A stretch of 17,399 nt of DNA, from assembly GCA_041568735.1 (NCBI GenBank), contig JBFFZG010000074.1:1-17399 (forward strand), read 5' to 3'. Shown here piece by piece: positions 6,812 through 14,509 of the stretch. The stretch is from WTJY01 sp041568735. Its GTDB lineage: Bacteria; Chloroflexota; Anaerolineae; Promineifilales; Promineifilaceae. The notes beneath the pieces are model-generated. The model saw only the letters and a list, made by a program, of their open reading frames with translations. It was not told the origin of the DNA and searched no databases. A program made the translations under genes and the position numbers. Positions within the stretch are counted from its first letter, which is position 1. Every line of letters begins with the position of its first letter.

Positions 6812-8266
6812 ATGTCCCACCTGCCACTCGCCGACGGCCTCATCGTCATCGTGAAACGCGACTGTGAAACCTGCCGCATGGCCGCTCCCGTGTTCGGCCA
6901 GCTGGCCGACGCCGGCCGGCCGCTGGTGGCCTGCTCCCAGGACGATCCGACCTTTCCCGAAACCGTGGCCCGGATCGTCGACGATCGAAGCCTTGAGATT
7001 TCTTTTCACCTCGATATCGAAACGGTTCCGACCCTGATCCGGGTTGAAAACGGCCGCGAAACCGGCCGGGTGGTGGGCTGGCACCGGAGGGAATGGGAAG
7101 CGCTTTCCGGCATCACCGGACTCGGCCCCGGTCTTCCCGGCAGCAAACCGGGCTGCGGCGCGCTCAATGTGGAGCCAGGGTTGGTCGAGATGCTGGCCGT
7201 TCGCTTCGGCCGGTCCGGGTTGAGCGCCCGCCAGGTCCCACTCGCGCCGCTCGAAGACGAAATCGAAGCCGGCTTCGAACGGGGCTGGAGTGATGGGCTC
7301 CCGGTCGTGCCGCCCACCCCGGTGCGGGTTCTGCGCATGCTCCAGGGCACCCACCGCCGGCCGGATGAGGTCATCGGCCTGATGCCGCCCAATCTCGTGC
7401 CCATCACGGTGGAAAAAGCGGCCATCAACGCGGTTCTCGCCGGCTGTAAACCGGATTATCTGCCGGTCGTCCTGGCCGCTATCAGCGCCGCCTGCGCAGA
7501 TCCTTTCAACATGCACGGCGTGCTGGCGACGACCTACCACGTCGGCCCGGTCGTCATCGTCAACGGGCCTGTCGCCCGGAAAATCGGCATGAACAGCGGG
7601 GTGAATGCCCTGGGTCAGGGCAACCGGGCCAACGCCACGATCGGCCGGGCGCTCCAGCTGGCGGTGCGCAACGTCGGCGGCGGCCGGCCCGGGGAAATCG
7701 ACCGGGCCGCGCAGGGCAACCCGGGGAAATACACCTTCTGCTTCGCCGAACGAGAAGACGACACCGCCTGGACCCCCCTGGCTGTGGAACGGGGGATGCC
7801 GGCCGGCGCCTCGGCCGTGACCCTCTTTGCCGGAGCCGGCGTCTGGCCGATCGCCGATCAAAAATCCCGCCGGCCCGAGTCGCTGGCCCGCTCCTTCGCC
7901 GCCAGCCTGCGCGGCGTCTGCCATCCCAAGCTGGCCCTGGCCACCGACGCCGTGCTCGTCGTCTGCCCGGAGCACAGCCGGGTCTTCGAAGCGGCCGGCT
8001 GGTCGAAAGCCCGCCTGCGCCAGGAGCTCGAAGCCCTGCTGGAGATCCCCAGCCGCGAGCTGGCCCAGGGGGCCGGCGGCATCGACGAAGGGATGCCCGA
8101 CCGCTTTTTAGGTGGCGAAACCGTGCCCAAATTTCGCCCCGACGGACTCCTGATCGCCCGCGCCGGCGGCACCGCCGGCATGTTTTCCGCCATCATCTCC
8201 GGCTGGCCGGCCAGCGGTCCCCGCGGCAGCGTGCCGGTGACGGTGTTGGTGGAGGAGGAAGGATGA
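6812..8266 (+). CDS. thioredoxin-like multidomain protein of the UGSC selenoprotein neighbourhood
   Basis: A protein of about 484 residues. Residues 1-100 look like a thioredoxin fold: a beta strand (LIVIVKRD), then the redox pair Cys18 and Cys21 in CETC at the start of a helix, and a TVPTLI segment with a probable cis-Pro73 followed by a WHRREWEAL helix. Residues 165-480 form a second, larger domain with conserved-looking blocks (GWSDGLPVVPPTP, PITVEKAAINAVLAGCKP, HGVLATTYHVGP, NSGVNALGQGNRANATIG, GGRPGEID, NPGKYTFCFAE). I recall this domain as an uncharacterised one seen with UGSC-family proteins; no reaction is known to me. The ATG at 6812 has GAGA six bases upstream; an in-frame ATG at 6806 is an alternative. 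It is the first gene after the 6736-6764 promoter, 117 bases before the selenoprotein gene. An obvious inference is that CETC reduces or is oxidised by the selenocysteine partner. Confidence 0.75.
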   Translation: MSHLPLADGLIVIVKRDCETCRMAAPVFGQLADAGRPLVACSQDDPTFPETVARIVDDRSLEISFHLDIETVPTLIRVENGRETGRVVGWHRREWEALSGITGLGPGLPGSKPGCGALNVEPGLVEMLAVRFGRSGLSARQVPLAPLEDEIEAGFERGWSDGLPVVPPTPVRVLRMLQGTHRRPDEVIGLMPPNLVPITVEKAAINAVLAGCKPDYLPVVLAAISAACADPFNMHGVLATTYHVGPVVIVNGPVARKIGMNSGVNALGQGNRANATIGRALQLAVRNVGGGRPGEIDRAAQGNPGKYTFCFAEREDDTAWTPLAVERGMPAGASAVTLFAGAGVWPIADQKSRRPESLARSFAASLRGVCHPKLALATDAVLVVCPEHSRVFEAAGWSKARLRQELEALLEIPSRELAQGAGGIDEGMPDRFLGGETVPKFRPDGLLIARAGGTAGMFSAIISGWPASGPRGSVPVTVLVEEEG

Positions 8267-8275
8267 ATGGCTGAA

Positions 8276-8303
8276 GGGGAACGGGGAACGGGGAACAGGG
8301 AAC
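8276..8303 (+). repeat. heptanucleotide tandem repeat, four units
   Basis: GGGGAAC three times without change, then AGGGAAC, all in register, starting ten bases after the stop of the thioredoxin-like gene. It lies between two genes that are probably co-transcribed. Confidence 0.9.
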
Positions 8304-8333
8304 GGCCCTGAAGCATTCCTGCCCCACACCCCT

Positions 8334-8382
8334 ACTTTAAACTTTAAACTTTCCACTTTCTACTTGGAACTCGGAACTATTT
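8334..8382 (+). repeat. degenerate heptanucleotide repeat abutting the UGSC gene start
   Basis: Seven consecutive 7-base units in register: ACTTTAA twice, ACTTTCC, ACTTTCT, ACTTGGA, ACTCGGA, ACTATTT. All begin with ACT. The block ends one base before the ATG at 8384, so it replaces the normal ribosome-binding region; only GGA inside the sixth unit resembles a Shine-Dalgarno core. Confidence 0.8.
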
Positions 8383-8383
8383 T

Positions 8384-8911
8384 ATGGAACGCGAAACCAT
8401 CCTTCTCGACCCGACTGACGAACAGGTGGCCGCCCGTCGGGAGCGGGTGGTCCGGCCGGCGCAGCTCGCCGGGCTGACCCTCGGCCTGCTCGATATTTCC
8501 AAACCGCGCGGCGACGTCTTTCTCGACGAACTGGCCGCCCTGCTGGCCGGGCAGGGGGCGGCAATCAGGCGCTACACGAAGCCGACTTTCGCCCGGCCGG
8601 CGCCGCTGCCGCTGCGGCAGGCGCTGGCCCTCGAATGCGACGGGGTCATCGAAGCGCTCGCCGATTGAGGGTCCTGCACGACGTGCAGTGTGCACGACAT
8701 CAGTGATCTCGAAATTCGGGGAATCCCGGCCGTTTTTATCGCCTCGGCTGAATTTGTCGAAGCCGCCGCCGCCCAGGGCGCCGCGCTCGGCTTTGATCCG
8801 GCCGCCGTATTCGTCCCCCATCCGATCCAGGATCGAACCGACGAGGAAATGCGCGCCCTGGCCCGGCAGGCGCTGGAGGCGATTGTGGGCCAGATCATCC
8901 GGACGGATTAG
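8384..8911 (+). CDS. UGSC-family selenoprotein (in-frame TGA read as selenocysteine)
   Basis: Reading through the TGA at 8666-8668 gives one 175-residue protein. The 94 residues before it (from MERETILLDP) and the 80 after it are in the same frame and have the same codon style, and neither half looks complete alone. The TGA is followed by Gly-Ser-Cys-Thr-Thr-Cys, so residues 95-98 read U-G-S-C, the signature of the UGSC family known from metagenomic selenoprotein surveys; Cys101 is a further thiol. The fold is probably a small alpha/beta domain: a strand (LTLGLLDISKP), a helix, the U95 loop after CDGVIEALAD, then IPAVFIASAEF. Its function is unknown; a thiol redox role is inferred from the U-x-x-C motif and the upstream CxxC protein. 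There is no signal peptide. A conventional caller would stop at 8668 or start a false gene at the GTG at 8690. The alternative is a nonsense-mutated cysteine homologue, less likely given the SECIS-like hairpin. Confidence 0.85.
8669..8700 (+). promoter_or_regulatory. predicted bacterial SECIS element
   Basis: Immediately after the TGA, CGTGCA (8682-8687) pairs with TGCACG (8691-8696) around a GTG loop, which places a GU-starting apical loop 20-22 bases after the codon, where bacterial SelB-binding hairpins carry theirs. A competing 6-bp hairpin is CTGCAC (8674-8679) with GTGCAG (8683-8688). Both lie inside the coding sequence, as expected in bacteria. Confidence 0.6.
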
Positions 8912-8937
8912 CGCCCACTGAAACCGCTCCCCGTGAA

Positions 8938-10200
8938 TCAGGGAGCCCTGTGCAGCGCAGCGTAGACCGGCCGGGGGGAGCCGTCGGGCCGCAGCAGGCT
9001 GTAGGCCGACTCGGCAAAAGCGGTGCCCAATGTCGGAGCAAAATTGAGGTTCCAGAGGATCATCGGCCCCAGCTCCGGCCGCCCGGCCCCGATGGCCAGC
9101 GCCCGCAGGGTGTAGGCCGCCTGCTCCGCCTCGCTGACCCCTGCCATCCATTCCGCGCCGGGCACCGGGTCGCTCCCCATGCCGTCGGTGGCGGCCCAGC
9201 CGAATTCGGTGGCCCAGAGCGGCTGCGCGGCTGGATCGATCTCGTGCGCCCGCAGAATTTCCCCATAGTCGTCGACGGTTTCCCGGAAGAAAAAGCTGGG
9301 GTGGTCGTTGTGCGACGGTCGGGGTCCCGGGTCGGCCGTCGTGGCGTCCGGTGGATTGGCCCAACCATACGGGTGAATGCCAAAGGCGTCGACATGGGCG
9401 GCCAGACCGGCCGCCAGCGCCCGGGCGAAATAGACTCGATCGTCAACGGCGCTGATCCCGTCGTCGATGCCGGTCGGGGCCGGCGCCCCGCTGATGACCC
9501 GGGCGGCCGGGTCGATTTCCCGCACCGCGCGCGCCCCGACCGCGACCAGCGCGACAAAATCGGCCGCTTCGAGCGGGACACCGAACCACTCCCGCCGCAG
9601 ATTGGTCTCGTTCCACAGCTCGTAGGCGGCGACCCGGCCGGCGTAGCGGCCGGCCAGCAGGCGCATGAATTCGGCGAAAGCGGCGGGATCTCGCGGCGGT
9701 CCGTCCTGCTCTGTCGTGACCCGACTCCATTCGGGCGCTTTGGCCACGCCGAGCAGCACCTGGATTCCGGCCGCGCGGCTGGCGTCGACCAGGGCGTCGA
9801 CCTCGGCGAACAGAACGTCATCGAGTCGATCCGGCTCCGGCTGAAAGAGCTTCCAGGACACCTGGACCTTGACCCAGCCGACCCCCAGCGCCCGCAGGTG
9901 GTCTATGATGGCGTCGAGATCTTCGTTGTGCAGGTGGATCTGGACCCCCACCTGCGGCTTAAAAACAGGGAAAACGGCGGTCGGGGAGGGGGCCGGCGTC
10001 GGGGTCAGCACGGCCGCGGCCGACGTCGAGATCGAGGTAGGGCGGGAGGTAACCGGCCTGGCTGTGGGTAGAGCGGCCGGGTGTTGGGTCGGGGCCGGAT
10101 CAGCAGCGGGACGCGTGGGAACGGCTGCCGGAACCTCGGAAACCGCCCGGCAGCCGGCCAGCAGCAATAAACCCACCAGCACTATCTTCAAGAATCGCAT
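8938..10200 (-). CDS. lipoprotein with glycosidase-like (clan A TIM barrel) domain
   Basis: A 420-residue protein. The N-terminus is a lipoprotein signal: MRFLKIVLVGLLLLAGC with Cys17 as the lipidated residue. Residues 18-78 are a low-complexity Pro/Thr/Ala linker typical of surface-anchored enzymes. From about 83 a TIM-barrel glycosidase-like domain follows. Its markers are the strand start GVQIHL, Trp-rich GVGWVKVQVSWKLFQ, WNETN with the likely acid/base Glu198, HPYGW, and ATEFGW with the likely nucleophile Glu332. This two-glutamate pattern fits clan GH-A enzymes acting on polysaccharides or glycosides, but the family and substrate cannot be fixed. There is no clear Shine-Dalgarno before the ATG; a TACAAT hexamer (minus strand, 10215-10210) sits ten bases upstream, so the mRNA could be nearly leaderless. 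It converges on the selenoprotein gene with 26 bases between and lies 53 bases beyond the pepF stop. Confidence 0.85.
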   Translation of the reverse strand: MRFLKIVLVGLLLLAGCRAVSEVPAAVPTRPAADPAPTQHPAALPTARPVTSRPTSISTSAAAVLTPTPAPSPTAVFPVFKPQVGVQIHLHNEDLDAIIDHLRALGVGWVKVQVSWKLFQPEPDRLDDVLFAEVDALVDASRAAGIQVLLGVAKAPEWSRVTTEQDGPPRDPAAFAEFMRLLAGRYAGRVAAYELWNETNLRREWFGVPLEAADFVALVAVGARAVREIDPAARVISGAPAPTGIDDGISAVDDRVYFARALAAGLAAHVDAFGIHPYGWANPPDATTADPGPRPSHNDHPSFFFRETVDDYGEILRAHEIDPAAQPLWATEFGWAATDGMGSDPVPGAEWMAGVSEAEQAAYTLRALAIGAGRPELGPMILWNLNFAPTLGTAFAESAYSLLRPDGSPRPVYAALHRAP

Positions 10201-10253
10201 GGACGGGTGATTGTAGGGTCGATAGCGAAATTGCCCAGTTATTCGGGGAATTT

Positions 10254-12080
10254 TTAACTGTGGTCAGCCCCACGCCGGGCGAGGAGATCGGCCAGCCGAT
10301 CGACGTAGCTGGCCAGGACGGCGAAGGTCTTTTCCACCGGCTCCGGCGAGGCCATATCGACCCCGGCCAGCTGCAGCACCTCGAGCGGGTAACGCGAGCC
10401 GCCGGCCTTTAAAAAGGCCAGGTAGTCGTCCGCGGCGCCGGCCGGTCCGTGCAGCACCCGATCGGCCAGCGCGTGGGCGGCCGAGATGCCGGTGGCGTAC
10501 TGGTAGACATAGAAGTTCGAGTAGAGGTGAGTGTGAAACTCCGCCCAGGTGATCCCCACCCGCTCTTCGTCGACGACCAGCTCCGAGCCGTACCCTTCCC
10601 CAAAGAGATCGGCCATGAGTTTGATCAGGTCGCCGGCCGGCAGGGCCTGTCCCTGCTCCACCCGCCGGTGAATTTCCAGCTCGAAGCGGGCCAGGGTCGG
10701 CATGATAAAGAAGTAGCGGTGAAAATTGGACATCGCCTCTTCGATCAGGGCGATCTGGAACTCCGGGTCTGGCTCGGTTTCCAGCAGGTGTGCGCGCACG
10801 AGCGCCTGGTTGAAATTCGAAGCGACCTCAGCCGCGAACAGGCCGTATTCCGTATAACTCATGATGGGCTGTTCCCGGTTGGTGTAATAGGAGTGCATCG
10901 AATGGCCCAGCTCGTGGGCCAGGGTGCTCACTCCCTGGAGATCCGGAGTATAGCTCATCATGATAAAGGGATGGGTCCCCTTGCTCCCGGAAGAAAAGGC
11001 TCCCATGCGCTTTCCTTCGTTGGGCAGCACGTCGACCCAGCGCTCCTCCAGACAGCCGCGGCGCAGAATAGAAACGTATTCCGTCCCCAGCGGCGCCATG
11101 CCCGCCGCGATCATATCAACTCCCTGCTCGTAGGGGATCTCGCGCGTGCCCCGGCTCAGCGGGGCTTTAAGATCGTATTCGAACAGCTGCTCCACCCCCA
11201 GCGCCTGCCGGCGGAGGGCCCAGTAGCGGTGCCACGTAGGCAGGTTTTTTTGAAAGGTGTCGAGGAGATTGTGGAAGACCGCGGCCGGAATGAAGTTGCT
11301 CTTCAGGGCCGCTTCTAGAGAATCGGCATAACCGCGGGCGCGGGCCATGAACACATCCGCCTTGACGCCGGCTGAAAGCGCGTTGGCCATCGTATTTTTA
11401 TAGGCCAGGTGGGTGTCGGCGTAATGCTCATAGCCGCTGCGGCGCAGGGCGCGGTCGGGATGGCCCAGCACCGCACGAATGGTGCTCTGGGTGACCGGAT
11501 AAGTCGCCCCGTCGCGGCCGGCGGCCGGATCAAAAACGAGCTCCCCATTGGCCAGCACCTCGTGCGTCGCATTCATCGTGGCGAACACATCGGTGACCAT
11601 CCCCAGGATTTCCTCTACCTCGCTCGACCGCACGTGCTCCTGCTGCCGTTCGAGCCGGTCAAACTGGTGGGCATAGAGGGCCAGCCGCTCATCCCCGGCC
11701 ATCCAGGTCCTCAGCGTTTCAAACCCGATGGCGATCAATTCAGGCTGCGCGAAGGCCAGCCCGGCCAGCGCCCGGCCGAAAAGACCGCGAATCCGATCCA
11801 TATTGGCCAGGGCTTTTTGATCGTTGGTATCCGTGTTCGACGGCAGCCCGCCGTAGACGTAGATCCTGCCCAACAGCTGATAGATCTCTTCGCTGAGGGC
11901 GAGAAAATCGGCCAGGTTTGCCGGGGAGTTCAGCTTTCCCCTGTACTCTACAGCCCGATCCAGCCGTGCCAGCATCGTGGCGATCGCCCCTTCCCAGGCA
12001 TCGTCATCGGGGTAGACTGAAAGCAGATTCCAGGTGTATTTTTCGGGCAGTTCGTTCCGTTTTGACAGGGCGCTGGTCAT
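10254..12080 (-). CDS. pepF: oligoendopeptidase F (M3 zinc metallopeptidase)
   Basis: A 608-residue protein, the usual length for the M3B family. The zinc site is HELGH at 389-393, with the third ligand Glu418 in FAAEVASNFNQAL. Other family marks are an N-terminal helical part (WNLLSVYPDDDAWE near 17-30), HPFIMMSY before the zinc helix, and the C-terminal EFHTHLYSNFYVYQYATG. It is a cytoplasmic enzyme that hydrolyses short peptides, so its likely role is peptide turnover. The start has AAGGAG seven bases upstream. The decayed kinase gene ends only 14 bases before the start in the same direction, so pepF may once have been, or still is, transcribed through it. I see no clear promoter of its own. 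Confidence 0.96.
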   Translation of the reverse strand: MTSALSKRNELPEKYTWNLLSVYPDDDAWEGAIATMLARLDRAVEYRGKLNSPANLADFLALSEEIYQLLGRIYVYGGLPSNTDTNDQKALANMDRIRGLFGRALAGLAFAQPELIAIGFETLRTWMAGDERLALYAHQFDRLERQQEHVRSSEVEEILGMVTDVFATMNATHEVLANGELVFDPAAGRDGATYPVTQSTIRAVLGHPDRALRRSGYEHYADTHLAYKNTMANALSAGVKADVFMARARGYADSLEAALKSNFIPAAVFHNLLDTFQKNLPTWHRYWALRRQALGVEQLFEYDLKAPLSRGTREIPYEQGVDMIAAGMAPLGTEYVSILRRGCLEERWVDVLPNEGKRMGAFSSGSKGTHPFIMMSYTPDLQGVSTLAHELGHSMHSYYTNREQPIMSYTEYGLFAAEVASNFNQALVRAHLLETEPDPEFQIALIEEAMSNFHRYFFIMPTLARFELEIHRRVEQGQALPAGDLIKLMADLFGEGYGSELVVDEERVGITWAEFHTHLYSNFYVYQYATGISAAHALADRVLHGPAGAADDYLAFLKAGGSRYPLEVLQLAGVDMASPEPVEKTFAVLASYVDRLADLLARRGADHS

Positions 12081-12094
12081 GCGGAATCTCCTTG

Positions 12095-12577
12095 TTATGT
12101 GGGGGGGGCTTGCGGCCGCAGTGAAGGCATACGCACCCCCATCCCATTTTTATGGAATTCATCCAGCTCATTTTCGGCACTGGAAAGGGGATCGGGGGGC
12201 AGGATAGTACCTGCGTGCGGCAATTTGATCCTGAATATCGTTCCCTGGGTGCGTTTGCTTTCACAGTATATCTCGCCCTGATGCACATCGACAATCTGTT
12301 TGGCGATCGCCAGACCCAATCCCGAACCCTAAATCGACCCCACATTATTGGCCCGGTAGAAGCCTTCAAACAGCCCGTCCATGTGCCCTCCTGGAATGCC
12401 AATCCCCTCCTCGCCGATGGATTTGATGGCCGATTCGGCACGGTCGAGGACACTGAAGCGGTTTTCTCCCCCCTCGGGTGAATATTTTATGGCGTTGCCC
12501 GGCAATTTGAGCCGGGCTCGCCTGAGCAGGACCGGTTCGAACACGGTCTGCAGCGATTCGGTTTGATTCTCAAAAAA
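12095..12577 (-). pseudogene. remnant of a histidine kinase C-terminus (ATPase domain) with in-frame stop
   Basis: On the minus strand from about 12577 one frame reads FFENQTESLQTVFEPVLL, then the N box GNAIKYSPEGG, a G1 box EEGIGIP, an F-box-like LFEGFYRANNVGSI, a TAG stop (12331-12329), then at once GSGLGLAIAKQIVDVHQG and GTIFRIKLP, ending at a TAA (12097-12095). The order matches the HATPase domain of PAS/GAF-type sensor kinases, where a Gln is expected at the stop (VGxIQGTGLGLAI), so a CAG-to-TAG or CAA-to-TAA/TAG type change is likely. Everything N-terminal (sensor and HisKA with its His) is gone or unreadable. The base composition is clearly less G+C-rich than that of the flanking genes. 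Readthrough of the TAG is possible but would still leave no start and no phosphoacceptor domain. Confidence 0.75.
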
Positions 12578-12892
12578 GCAGCTGGTTGGCGCTGCGGACC
12601 TTCGATATCCTTCTCGATTGCGCGGGATTCGAACCGCCGGAGCCTAGGTCCCGCGGCTTCCGGATCGTCACAGGCAACCAGCAGGCGCAGCGGGTGGTCA
12701 CCGAATTGAGGGGGGATGTTCATCCAATCTTTTCACGGCCGGTCAGCCGTTTTGCGGGCAAGGCTGCCAGCCCCTTGCTGAAACCATCCGGCGATTCAAC
12801 CTGTTTTTCCTGAAAGACACCTCCGAGGTCTGGAGTTTAATCGATGTTGGTTGACTCATCAACGATTTGGCTGGAAATCAAACCACCAGCGC
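12578..12892. other. gene-free stretch, probably decayed sequence
   Basis: I find no intact gene. A minus-strand open frame at 12723-12487 (beginning MNIPPQFGDHPLRLLVACDDPE) has coding-like codons up to about 12590, then runs out of frame across the kinase remnant; it may be a frameshifted older part of the same pseudogene, but I cannot match it to a family. A perfect 7-bp inverted repeat (CGCGGGA at 12621-12627, TCCCGCG at 12649-12655) lies within it. No promoter or terminator is evident. Confidence 0.5.
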
Positions 12893-14509
12893 TCAATTTC
12901 GCTCGTAAACAACCCGGCCTCCGCAGACCGTCAGCACCGGCCGCACCTCCGCAATTTCCGCCGCCGGGGTGGCGAACAGATCCCGATCCAACAGCACCAG
13001 GTCGGCCAGATAATTTTCGGCAACGATCCCCTTCTGCTCTTCCTGAAACTCGGCGTAGGCCGCGTCGCGCGTGTAGCCGGCCACGAGTTCAGCCAGGGTC
13101 AGCCGGTAGTGATCGCTCCCCTCATCCCCCCACGGCCGCCGGTTCAGCCCGTCGTCGAGACCGGCCATCGGATCGAGCGTGACGACCGGCCAGTCCGAGC
13201 CGAAGGCCAGACGAGCGCCGGCCTCGCGCAGACGGCGCCAGGCGAAGCTCCAGGGCCACCGGGCTTCCCCGGCCCGCGCCGGCCAGACATCCGCTTCCCG
13301 GTCGAGCATCGGGGCATGCAGCGGCTGCATCGAGGCGATCACCCCGAGCTCGGCGAAGCGGGGCAGGTCTTCCGGGTGGATCAGTTCGATATGCTCCACC
13401 CGGTGGCGGCTGTCCCGCGGGCCGTTGGCCTGCCGGGCCGCTTCGTAGCCGTCGAGCACCCGCCGCACCGCCCCATCGCCGCAGGCGTGGACGAAGATCT
13501 GCAGCCCCAGCCGGTCGGCCTCGACCGCCAGCCGGCGAAAATGGTCGGGCTCGAAGAGAGTGCTGCCCCGGGTCGCCGGGTCATCGGCGTAGGGATCTAC
13601 CAGAAAGGCGGTGTAGGATTCGAGGACACCATCCATGAAAAATTTGACCGCCCCGGCCCGGATCAGCGGGCTCTTGAAGCGACGTTTCATCGGCAGGGCC
13701 TCGTCCGCGAGCGACTCGAAGGGAGTGTCCGGCCGAACGTCATAGGGGACGACCAGGCGCATGGTCAGCTCGTCCCGATCCTCGAGGGCGGCAAAAAGGG
13801 ACGCCAGCCGGGGGTTTCCATCCATGTTGTGGGCGCTGGTGATGCCGAGCGAAGCGGCCAGGGCCAGCCCCTTTTTCAGCAGGCCGATTTTTTCGACATC
13901 GGTCGGGGGCGGCACCTGGTCGAGCAGCGGCCGGTACGCCCCCGGCTCCCGCAGCTCGCCGCTGGCACTCCCATCGGGCAGCCGCACGATCTCGCTGTTC
14001 GGCCCCACCGGCTTGCTCCCGGCGTGGAGGAGGCCGGCCGCCTGAAGCGCCGCCGTATTGGCCCAGATCGTGTGATAATCGTAAGACGAAACGAAAAATG
14101 GCCGATCGCGCACAATCTCATCGAGATGGAAGCGGGTCAGCGGCTCTACCGCCGACGGCACGGCGTACGGCAGATTGCGACCAACCACCCAGGCTTTTTC
14201 CGGCGCCCGCCGCAGAAAAGCCAGGGTTCGGGCTCTGATCTCATCGAGCGTGCGCACCCCGCGCAGCTCGATATCGCCCAGGCTGAGCGAACCCCACAGC
14301 AGGTGAAAATGGCTGTCGATGAAGCCGGGCATCAGGGTGCCGCCCCGGCCGTCCACCACGCGGGTGCGCGGGCCGATCAGGTCGCGAACCCCTTCTTCGG
14401 AACCGACAAAAAGAATGCGCTCCCTCCGCACGGCGACCGCCCCGGCGGTCGGGCGGGCCGGGTCGATGGTCGCGACGCGGGCATTGATGAATACGAGATC
14501 TGCTGTCAT
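12893..14509 (-). CDS. amidohydrolase family protein, YtcJ type
   Basis: A protein of about 538 residues, the usual length for YtcJ-like amidohydrolases. The metal-binding site is readable: His67 and His69 in FIDSHFH, Lys289 in VKFFMDG, His341 in VHACGDGA, His373 in RVEHIEL and Asp439 in FGSDWPV. The N-terminal strand region (MTADLVFINARVATID) and the C-terminal ADLVLLDRDLFATP close the small beta domain. It is a cytoplasmic zinc-dependent hydrolase; the natural substrate of the family is mostly unknown. I chose the ATG at 14509 because the conserved start of the family (xDLVFxNA) follows at once. The Shine-Dalgarno is weak and a start 13 codons earlier is possible. The open frame runs on to 15124 only because it is antisense to the next gene. 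It diverges from the sensor kinase gene across about 200 bases. Confidence 0.93.
   Translation of the reverse strand: MTADLVFINARVATIDPARPTAGAVAVRRERILFVGSEEGVRDLIGPRTRVVDGRGGTLMPGFIDSHFHLLWGSLSLGDIELRGVRTLDEIRARTLAFLRRAPEKAWVVGRNLPYAVPSAVEPLTRFHLDEIVRDRPFFVSSYDYHTIWANTAALQAAGLLHAGSKPVGPNSEIVRLPDGSASGELREPGAYRPLLDQVPPPTDVEKIGLLKKGLALAASLGITSAHNMDGNPRLASLFAALEDRDELTMRLVVPYDVRPDTPFESLADEALPMKRRFKSPLIRAGAVKFFMDGVLESYTAFLVDPYADDPATRGSTLFEPDHFRRLAVEADRLGLQIFVHACGDGAVRRVLDGYEAARQANGPRDSRHRVEHIELIHPEDLPRFAELGVIASMQPLHAPMLDREADVWPARAGEARWPWSFAWRRLREAGARLAFGSDWPVVTLDPMAGLDDGLNRRPWGDEGSDHYRLTLAELVAGYTRDAAYAEFQEEQKGIVAENYLADLVLLDRDLFATPAAEIAEVRPVLTVCGGRVVYERN

Noticed and set aside
8690..8911. Separate small gene starting at the GTG at 8690
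   Set aside because: It lacks a ribosome binding site, starts inside the predicted hairpin, and is the in-frame continuation of the UGSC protein past the TGA.
8950..10071. 373-codon plus-strand frame opposite the lipoprotein gene
   Set aside because: Its translation is Arg/Gly/Pro-rich, without domains, and antisense to a gene with a clear lipobox and catalytic motifs.
12614..12660. tRNA gene, from the GGTTCGAATCC sequence on the minus strand
   Set aside because: The T stem has mismatches, and no acceptor stem, D arm or anticodon arm can be built around it.
12487..12723. Intact 78-residue minus-strand gene
   Set aside because: Its last third is an out-of-frame reading of kinase motifs, there is no ribosome binding site, and no family match is recognisable.
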